A DNA stretch of 56,753 nucleotides from Ruminococcus sp. (GTDB lineage: Bacteria > Bacillota > Clostridia > Oscillospirales > Acutalibacteraceae), in assembly GCA_022510955.1 (NCBI GenBank), contig JAFLSM010000010.1, positions 1-56,753 on the forward strand. Reading direction: 5' to 3'. This document shows, piece after piece, positions 51,176 to 56,753 of this stretch; position 1 is the first letter of the stretch, and every line of letters begins with the position of its first letter. The translations under genes and the position numbers were made by a program. Below the pieces are notes generated by a model. That model saw nothing but the letters and a program-made list of their open reading frames with translations, had not been told where the DNA came from and searched no databases.

Positions 51176-51754
51176 ATGTCAATTTCAAAAAAGCTTTTCA
51201 ATTCCTTTCTTGAAATGAAAAGCATTTACTCAATCGCTGTCATTGCTATGCTTTTGGCACTAAGAGTTGTACTTGGATTTTTTGCTAATGCCACTCTCCC
51301 CTTTTTCGGCAACAGCGTAAAGCTTGGTGCAGGATTTTTGCCGATTGCAGTTACTGCTACTATATTCGGTCCGTTCCCCGCAGCCCTTGTGGGAGCACTC
51401 GGTGATATTGTATCATTTATGATTGCACCGACAGGAATGTATTTTCCGGGTTTTACAATTAACGGATTCTTAACAGGCTTGATTTACGGATTCTTATTCT
51501 ATAAGAATAATGCGAGTTTAAAAAATGTTATAATAGCTTGGTTTATAAACGCTTTGACCGTGGAAACATTTATTAACGCTTATTGGCTGTACATGCTTTA
51601 CAGCGGCGGCTCAGGCAAAACATATATGGCATATTTAATTACACGCTTCATAAGCGAAGCTATAAAGTGCGTGCCTGAGATTATTTTAATTTTTGCTTTT
51701 GGCAAGCTGACTAAGAATATTAATATACCAAAATTGCAAAAACAGAGAAGATAG
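51176..51754 (+). CDS. folT: ECF transporter S component for folate
   Basis: A 192-residue membrane protein with six likely spans. AVIAMLLALRVVLGFFANATLPFFG, KLGAGFLPIAVTATIFGPFPAALVGALGDIVSF and YFPGFTINGFLTGLIYG follow the FolT pattern. It binds folate outside and uses the cell's common ECF module. AGGAGG is seven bases from the ATG. The THF riboswitch upstream supports the substrate strongly. Confidence 0.95.
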   Translation: MSISKKLFNSFLEMKSIYSIAVIAMLLALRVVLGFFANATLPFFGNSVKLGAGFLPIAVTATIFGPFPAALVGALGDIVSFMIAPTGMYFPGFTINGFLTGLIYGFLFYKNNASLKNVIIAWFINALTVETFINAYWLYMLYSGGSGKTYMAYLITRFISEAIKCVPEIILIFAFGKLTKNINIPKLQKQRR

Positions 51755-51783
51755 CATTTTCTTTAGCTTATTATTTAAAAAAT

Positions 51784-51840
51784 TTACCATACAGTTATCC
51801 GTAAACTTAAACGATTACTGTATGGTAATTTTATTTTACA
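51784..51840 (+). terminator. Terminator of folT
   Basis: TTACCATACAGT and ACTGTATGGTAA form a perfect 12-base stem with a 21-base loop, followed by TTTTATTTTA. Confidence 0.85.
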
Positions 51841-51867
51841 AAGTTATTGATTTAACCCAATGTAAAG

Positions 51868-51904
51868 TACAAAAAATTCCCACAGCAAAAATGCTGTGGG
51901 AATT
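51868..51904 (-). terminator. Terminator of the rpsF-ssb-rpsR operon
   Basis: AATTCCCACAGC-AAAAAT-GCTGTGGGAATT is a perfect stem; on the minus strand it runs into TTTTTTGTAC, 18 bases after the rpsR stop. Confidence 0.9.
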
Positions 51905-51921
51905 ACTTTATAATATTAAAA

Positions 51922-52161
51922 TTAATCAGCTGAATAAGGAAGTAAAGCAAGGTGACGAGCACGCTTGATTGATACTGTAAGGTCACGCTGATGCTTGGCA
52001 CATGTACCTGTTACACGACGAGGAAGAATCTTGCCTCTCTCTGACATGTAACGGCGAAGACGAGCGATATCCTTATAATCGATATTTTCAACCTTATCAA
52101 CACAGAAGCCGCAAACTTTTTTACGAGCCTTTCTGCCACGGTTATTTGGTCTTTCAGCCAT
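51922..52161 (-). CDS. rpsR: Small-subunit ribosomal protein S18
   Basis: 79 residues starting MAERPNN at 52161, eight bases after AGGAG; the track uses a TTG inside that site. KVCGFC and TGTCAKHQR supply three cysteines and a histidine, so this is the zinc-binding form of S18. [17 protein letters not shown] is the conserved core. It binds S6 and 16S rRNA. Last gene of the operon. Confidence 0.97.
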   Translation of the reverse strand: MAERPNNRGRKARKKVCGFCVDKVENIDYKDIARLRRYMSERGKILPRRVTGTCAKHQRDLTVSIKRARHLALLPYSAD

Positions 52162-52205
52162 GATGAGTTCTCCTTTCAATGAGAATTATTTAAACTAAGT
52201 TATTA

Positions 52206-52715
52206 TTAGAATGGTAGGTCATCATCAAGCGGCATATCCTGAAAATCAGCATTTGAACCACTTTGATATGATGCAGGAGCGTCAGGTATCTGAGCCTGTG
52301 GAACAGCCTGATAAGACTGGTTGCCACCATAGGATTGTCCGCCGTATGACTGACTGCCACCGTAGGACTGATTACCATATCCGCCTGCGTTTTCACGGCG
52401 TTCACCTGTGAATGAAACGCTGTCTGCAACGACCTCGACAACATAACGGTTTGTGCCGTCCTTTGCCTGATATGTTCGGCTCTGGAGCTGACCGTCAACA
52501 GCAATCATTGAACCCTTGCCAAAGTAGCGACATACAAATTCCGCTGAATTTCTCCAACATACAATATCAAAGAAATCTGCTTTACGCTCTTCACCGCTCT
52601 TTACATAGCTACGGTCAACAGCGATTCTGAAACTTGTTACACTGATTCCTGTACCTGTTGTCTTCAATTCAGGGTCAGACACAAGTCTGCCCATCAAAAT
52701 TACTCTGTTTAACAT
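52206..52715 (-). CDS. ssb: Single-stranded DNA-binding protein
   Basis: 169 residues. The OB-fold (LNRVILMGRLVSDPELKTTGTG to about residue 105) is followed by a Gly/Ser/Tyr/Gln-rich linker with repeated SYGG units and the acidic tip DDDLPF, which recruits repair and replication proteins. The linker's repeats are low-complexity and typical. Sandwiched between rpsF and rpsR, as in most Firmicutes. AAAGGGAC precedes the ATG. Confidence 0.98.
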   Translation of the reverse strand: MLNRVILMGRLVSDPELKTTGTGISVTSFRIAVDRSYVKSGEERKADFFDIVCWRNSAEFVCRYFGKGSMIAVDGQLQSRTYQAKDGTNRYVVEVVADSVSFTGERRENAGGYGNQSYGGSQSYGGQSYGGNQSYQAVPQAQIPDAPASYQSGSNADFQDMPLDDDLPF

Positions 52716-52754
52716 TTTTGTCCCTTTCGTAATTCGGGTTTCCCCTACAATTCA

Positions 52755-53057
52755 TTATTCGTTTTCTTTTCTGATAATCATAGAACGCATTACGCCGTCT
52801 GTAATCTTGTAGATACGGTCAAGCTCTGCTGGGAACTCAGCCTCGCTCTCAAAATCAAAGAGAACATAATAGCCTTCGCTTTCTTTGTTGATAAGGTAAG
52901 CAAGCTTTCTCTTGCCCCATTCGTCAACATTCTTCAAAGTGGCATTTTTCTCAATGAGGGTCTTGAACTTTTCAACGATAGCCTGAATGCCTTCTTCGCC
53001 CTTCTTCATTGAAACGATCATTACTGTTTCGTAATTAGCTGTTACTGCCATTTTCAT
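52755..53057 (-). CDS. rpsF: Small-subunit ribosomal protein S6
   Basis: 100 residues. YETVMIVSMKKGEEGIQAIVEKF, then WGKRKLAYLINKESEGYYVLFDF and MRSMIIRKENE, follow S6. It pairs with S18 on the 16S platform. AAGGAGG lies four bases from the first ATG; a second ATG two codons on is possible. First gene of the operon, so S6-S18 feedback on the leader is likely from what is known in other bacteria. Confidence 0.97.
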   Translation of the reverse strand: MKMAVTANYETVMIVSMKKGEEGIQAIVEKFKTLIEKNATLKNVDEWGKRKLAYLINKESEGYYVLFDFESEAEFPAELDRIYKITDGVMRSMIIRKENE

Positions 53058-53123
53058 TGCACCTCCTTCTGGACATTATGGCGGTTAACACCGCAAGGAT
53101 TTGTTGTATAACACAACAGATAT
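53058..53123 (-). promoter_or_regulatory. rpsF leader, possible S6-S18 feedback site
   Basis: The minus-strand leader forms GTTGT-GTTAT-ACAAC and then GCGGT-GTTA-ACCGC hairpins just before the ribosome binding site. The CCG within ACCGCC resembles the S6-S18 binding element described for rpsF leaders, but I cannot confirm the fold. Confidence 0.35.
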
Positions 53124-53151
53124 ATTATATCATAAAGTCAATTTTTGTCAA
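53124..53151 (-). promoter_or_regulatory. Promoter of rpsF-ssb-rpsR
   Basis: On the minus strand TTGACA, 16-base spacer, TATAAT, about 65 bases before rpsF. Confidence 0.82.
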
Positions 53152-53216
53152 GAACTTTTTAAACGATTCATAAGTTTTTAAAAATATGTAATCTTAGCAT
53201 CTGTTCTCCACTGATG

Positions 53217-53672
53217 CTACAGGTCTTTTACAAATGCTACACTGTCCTTTAACTCATAAAATCTTCTTTTTTTATAAAACTCATATGCAGGCACATTGTT
53301 ATCCGTCAGCAGAAAAATATGAGTCAGGCCTAACTCTTTACAAGCTTTTTCTATCTTGTCTAAAAAAAGCGTACCTGCTCCTTTTCCCTGCTTTAAGGTA
53401 CTGATGCACAACTCATCAATATAGTATTCCGTACCTGAATACCAGTGCCGTATATGTCCCATAGATATACCTATTAACTCAGTTTCTTCGTATAATCCAA
53501 AAGTCAGCGAATTGTTCTGACCAATCAAATCATGAATATATAATTGCAGTTGATTTTCATCAGACCAATCATCATTCCATGGTTCTTTAGCAAAAACACT
53601 GACAAACAACTCTTTGATAGAGGTAACTGCACTCTCATCCAGCCGTTTGAAGCAATATTTCATCGCATTCAT
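53217..53672 (-). CDS. GNAT-family N-acetyltransferase
   Basis: 151 residues. YYIDELCISTLKQGKGAGTLFLDKIE is the acetyl-CoA site (Q/R-x-x-G-x-G/A) and HIFLLTDNNVPAYEFYKKRRF the C-terminal GNAT motif with N and Y. LFVSVFAKEPWNDDW near residue 22 is similar to AAC(6')-type acetyltransferases, but the substrate cannot be assigned. AAGGAG precedes the ATG. It is not obviously cotranscribed with trkH, which lies 49 bases upstream. Confidence 0.88.
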   Translation of the reverse strand: MNAMKYCFKRLDESAVTSIKELFVSVFAKEPWNDDWSDENQLQLYIHDLIGQNNSLTFGLYEETELIGISMGHIRHWYSGTEYYIDELCISTLKQGKGAGTLFLDKIEKACKELGLTHIFLLTDNNVPAYEFYKKRRFYELKDSVAFVKDL

Positions 53673-53721
53673 TTTGCCTCTCCTTATTTATATTCCGATT
53701 TTCTTAAAATCATCCGCAAAA

Positions 53722-55167
53722 TCATTTTTTCCACGCTGACGGTGAAAACAATAAGAGCAATGGGAAAAGCTCAAGTCTGCCGGCAAACATATCAAATATA
53801 AAAACAATTTTTGAAAGAATACTGAAATCCGCATAGTTACCTACAGGACCAACATCTCCCAAACCCGGACCTGTGTTATTTATGCTTGCCGCAACAGATG
53901 TAAAGGTTGTGGTAAAGTCCTTATTGTCTATGCTTATCAGCAACATACTAAAAGCAAAAATACCGATGTAAAGCACTAAGTACATTGATGTGGTTCTCAT
54001 TATACTATGATCAACAGTTTTGCCGTCCATTCTTACGCTCTTTATGTTGCGTGGATGAATAAGGAGTGAAAACTCCTTGTGAATTTCCTTGAATAAAAGG
54101 ATAACTCGTGACACCTTAAAGCCGCCGCCTGTACTGCCTGCCATTGCGCCGATAAAGGTTATAATTACAATGACACTCTTTGAAAGCTCAGGCCACTGAT
54201 TGACATCAACTATGCCAAAACCGGTGGTTGTGATGATAGAAGACACATAGAAAAAGCTTTGGTGAAACGCATCGTAGAGTGACGGGTATATTGAACTGAT
54301 ATTAAATGTAATGATAGCAGTCGCAAAAACAATAATACCAAGATAAACCCAAAGCTCCTGCATTTTAAAGGCATTTGAAAATTTACGTGCAATAAGCAGA
54401 ATGTAGAAGCTGAAATTTATTCCGAAAAGCAACATAAACACAGCTATAACCGTTTGAATATAGTAACTGTCATAGGCAGCAATACCGTTGTTGTAGAGTC
54501 CAAATCCGCCTGTACCGGCAGTTGAAAATCCTGTGTTGAGTGCGTCAAAGGCTCCCATTCCGCCAAAAAGAAGTAATATAATTTCAAGCGCTGTGAGACC
54601 AAAGTAAATGCTGTAAAGAAGTGCCGCATAACTACGCATATGCGGTAAAGCCTTGCCAATTATAGGACCCGGGCTTTCTGCTTTCATCAAATATATATTT
54701 TGCTGACCTCCAAGCTTTGGAATTATGGCAAGCAAGAAAACTATAACTCCCATTCCGCCTAACCAGTGCGAAAAGCTACGCCAAATTAACATTCCGTGAC
54801 TTAATTCTTCAACATTATTTAAAACCGTTGAACCTGTTGTAGTAAAGCCTGAAACAGTTTCATAAAAGGCATCAATAAATGACGGAATTTCTCCACTGAG
54901 CCAAAATGGCAAACACCCTGCAAATGACAGTAAAATCCAACTGAGTGCTGTTGCAGCAAAACCCGCTTTTTGGTACAGCACCATATTTTTAGGTTTTTTT
55001 ACCTTAACTGCCAAGATTCCGAGAATTACACAGGCAAGGCCTGTTATAAGAAAGTAAAATCCTTCGTTTTCCTTATAGATTAGTGCGGTCAGAGTGCCGA
55101 TTTGCATTGCAATTCCTTCAACAATCAAGACCCAACCAAGAATATAAACAATTAATCGTTTATTCAT
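53722..55167 (-). CDS. trkH: TrkH/KtrB-type potassium transporter membrane subunit
   Basis: 481 residues, about ten membrane segments. The four pore loops are visible as SGFTTTGSTVL, GFSTAGTGGFGL, ITTTGFGIVDVNQWP and INNTGPGLGDVG, each with the central selectivity glycine. GAMAGSTGGGFKVSRV holds the conserved basic region. It imports K+ together with the TrkA regulator encoded just upstream. The final LELFPLLLLFSPSAWKK is normal. The start follows GAGG with rather long spacing. Confidence 0.95.
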   Translation of the reverse strand: MNKRLIVYILGWVLIVEGIAMQIGTLTALIYKENEGFYFLITGLACVILGILAVKVKKPKNMVLYQKAGFAATALSWILLSFAGCLPFWLSGEIPSFIDAFYETVSGFTTTGSTVLNNVEELSHGMLIWRSFSHWLGGMGVIVFLLAIIPKLGGQQNIYLMKAESPGPIIGKALPHMRSYAALLYSIYFGLTALEIILLLFGGMGAFDALNTGFSTAGTGGFGLYNNGIAAYDSYYIQTVIAVFMLLFGINFSFYILLIARKFSNAFKMQELWVYLGIIVFATAIITFNISSIYPSLYDAFHQSFFYVSSIITTTGFGIVDVNQWPELSKSVIVIITFIGAMAGSTGGGFKVSRVILLFKEIHKEFSLLIHPRNIKSVRMDGKTVDHSIMRTTSMYLVLYIGIFAFSMLLISIDNKDFTTTFTSVAASINNTGPGLGDVGPVGNYADFSILSKIVFIFDMFAGRLELFPLLLLFSPSAWKK

Positions 55168-55182
55168 AAAAATCAGTTATCC

Positions 55183-56538
55183 TCAATGCTTCAAAATATC
55201 TTCAAGTACACTTAATCCCTTATGAGAGGTAAGCACCACTACCCTATCATCCGGCATAATTTTATCACTGCCGTTCGGAAGAATAATCTTACCTCTGCGG
55301 TTAATGCAGATGATTTGAAGATTATCTTTGAGCGGAAGTTCGCAAATTTGTCTGCCTGTAACTCTTGATCCCTCAAGAACCCTGAATTCAAGCGCCTCAA
55401 TACGGTCCTCATTAAGACGATAAAGGGTTTCAACATTGCTTCCCTCGGAATTCTGAACAGCACGAATATATCTTGCAATATACTCACCCGTTAAGTTTTT
55501 GGGATGTATTATGCAGTCAAGATTGAGATTACCGAGAATGAGGTCAAATGAAGTATTATTGACCTTAGTAATAACTTTTGCCCTTGACACGCCCTTTAGG
55601 TACAAAGAAATAAGGATATTCTCTTCATCGTAGTCCATAAGTGCTGCAATACCGTCAGCATGCTCAATTCCTTCACTCAAAAGCAAATCCTGATCCATAC
55701 AATCACCCTGAATGATGACTGCATCCGGAAGAAGTTCGGCAAGCTGTCGGCATCGTTTGCCGTTCTTTTCAATGATTTTAACATTTGTTCCTGACTCAAG
55801 CAATATTTTTGCCAAATAAAACGAAACCTTACCGCCACCAAGGAGAATTACATCCCTGCTCCTACCAATTGAAACATTAATCTTTTTGAAAAACTTTGCA
55901 GCCATTTCAGGCTTGGCTACAACAGAAATTTTATCTCCGCCACAAATTACAAATTCGCCGTTCGGAATATATATCTCTCCGCCACGCTCTACAAGACAAA
56001 TGCGAGCCTTGCCCTTTAATATATCAATTTCACTTATTTTCTTATTGTTAATTACTGACTCCTGAGGAATTGCAACCTTAATAAGCTCTGCTGTACCCTT
56101 TGAGAAAGAATCAATCTCAAGTGCACCTGAAAAGCGAAGCAGTCGGCTGATTTCAACCGCTGCAGTAAGCTCCGGATTAATTGCCATTGAAAGTCCAAGC
56201 TGATCCTTTACACGGAATAAATCGTGTGTATATTCGGGATTTCGTACTCTGGCTATTGTATGCTTAACACCGGCAGCCTTAGCCATTAAGCAGGTATATA
56301 TATTAATTTCATCTGCTGCTGCCGCCGCAATCAGAATGTCGGCAGAATCAGCTCCTGCCTCCATTATAACATCGTAAGTTGCACCGTTGCCCTCCACGCC
56401 CATAATATCAAGCGAATCAGACAAATTTTGTACAGCTTCTCGGTTTATATCGATAACTACTATATTGTGACCCTCATAATTAAGTTCTGTGGCGATTGAT
56501 GTACCAACCTTGCCACATCCAACAATTACTACTTTCAT
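55183..56538 (-). CDS. trkA: TrkA potassium-uptake regulatory subunit
   Basis: About 451 residues, two RCK units. The first has the NAD(H)-binding VIVGCGKVGTSIA and later VIDINREAVQ; the second has VILLGGGKVSFYLAKIL. Each is followed by an RCK-C domain. It gates TrkH in response to nucleotides. The ATG at 56538 follows GAGGA; the track adds eight residues without a site. trkH follows 15 bases later, so the pair is one operon. Confidence 0.95.
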   Translation of the reverse strand: MKVVIVGCGKVGTSIATELNYEGHNIVVIDINREAVQNLSDSLDIMGVEGNGATYDVIMEAGADSADILIAAAAADEINIYTCLMAKAAGVKHTIARVRNPEYTHDLFRVKDQLGLSMAINPELTAAVEISRLLRFSGALEIDSFSKGTAELIKVAIPQESVINNKKISEIDILKGKARICLVERGGEIYIPNGEFVICGGDKISVVAKPEMAAKFFKKINVSIGRSRDVILLGGGKVSFYLAKILLESGTNVKIIEKNGKRCRQLAELLPDAVIIQGDCMDQDLLLSEGIEHADGIAALMDYDEENILISLYLKGVSRAKVITKVNNTSFDLILGNLNLDCIIHPKNLTGEYIARYIRAVQNSEGSNVETLYRLNEDRIEALEFRVLEGSRVTGRQICELPLKDNLQIICINRRGKIILPNGSDKIMPDDRVVVLTSHKGLSVLEDILKH

Positions 56539-56591
56539 AACTATCCTCACACAAAAACACACAATAATTTCTGTTATTTACATATATCGTC

Positions 56592-56620
56592 ATAATACAC
56601 CAATTTTATACGAAAATCAA
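56592..56620 (-). promoter_or_regulatory. Probable trkA-trkH promoter
   Basis: On the minus strand TTGATT, 17-base spacer, TATTAT, about 55 bases before trkA. The remaining bases to 56753 show no gene. Confidence 0.45.
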
Positions 56621-56753
56621 TATGTAATGACGAAAAAACCTTTTTAATAAAAGAACTTATTATTGTGTAAAATTTCATAAAACCTTACTGCTTATTTTAT
56701 ACTAATCGCCAATAGAAGAGTAGAATAGATTTTCGAGCAGATTTTGTGCTGTA

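Noticed and set aside
1-56753. Most short ORFs in the track on the opposite strand or in other frames (for example 672-1151, 1385-1942, 33432-33830, 46191-46718)
   Set aside because: They lie within well-supported genes, lack ribosome binding sites and translate to low-complexity or cysteine/histidine-rich sequence.
1-56753. CRISPR array, tRNA, rRNA, transposase, integrase or phage genes
   Set aside because: I looked on both strands and found no regularly spaced repeats, no cloverleaf candidates and no recognisable mobile-element proteins.

Overview
The window looks like a chromosomal segment of a low-GC, Gram-positive anaerobe of the Clostridia, probably a gut Oscillospiraceae/Ruminococcus-type bacterium. 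The reasons are AT-rich DNA with strong AGGAGG-type ribosome binding sites, FMN and tetrahydrofolate riboswitches in front of ECF-transporter S components, a clostridial-type lysine 2,3-aminomutase, an LCP wall-polymer ligase, an SPKTG sorting signal and a zinc-type ribosomal protein S18. I assigned this from gene content by eye; no search was run.

Region 1 (about 219-34,697, all minus strand) is one very long surface-polysaccharide locus of 33 genes. Transcription enters at the right with a membrane sugar-phosphate transferase that primes synthesis. Next come an HpcH/HpaI-type aldolase, a D-2-hydroxyacid dehydrogenase, an asparagine-synthetase-like enzyme without a glutaminase cysteine, a MurF-like amide ligase and a complete lysine 2,3-aminomutase. 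Then follow a pyruvyltransferase with its iron-sulfur partner, about fourteen glycosyltransferases, an EpsG/Wzy-like polymerase, a polysaccharide deacetylase-like protein and a LicD protein. The locus ends with genes for a dTDP-3-amino-3,6-dideoxyhexose (RfbA, RfbB, FdtA-like, DegT aminotransferase, GNAT acetyltransferase) and a Wzm/Wzt-type ABC exporter with a glycan-binding C-terminal domain. The five genes at 27,651-34,048 are the best candidate for an undescribed system: a pathway that makes L-beta-lysine and a 2-hydroxyacid and joins them by amide bonds to the glycan or to each other.

Region 2 (34,698-37,824) holds a 770-base gap carrying the probable operon promoter, an alpha/beta hydrolase with an SCP2-domain partner, and a small sortase-type surface protein with an InlB-like repeat. 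Region 3 (37,825-42,362) has nadA-mnmA, a YjbR-family gene, an LCP wall-polymer ligase and a YfbR-like HD hydrolase. Region 4 (42,540-49,883) is a plus-strand run: a YfhO-type membrane protein, a PepV-like dipeptidase, a small membrane protein, an ExoA-like glycosyltransferase, a second LicD and an AlkD-like repair protein. Part of it looks like a second, smaller envelope-glycan module.

Region 5 (49,890-51,840) is vitamin uptake: promoter, FMN riboswitch, terminator and ribU, then promoter, THF riboswitch, terminator, an additional unexplained RNA structure and folT. Region 6 (51,868-56,620, minus) carries rpsF-ssb-rpsR with its own promoter and terminator, a GNAT gene, and the potassium-uptake pair trkA-trkH. 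I saw no tRNA, rRNA, CRISPR array, transposase or phage gene. Several ORF-track starts are corrected here from ribosome binding sites.
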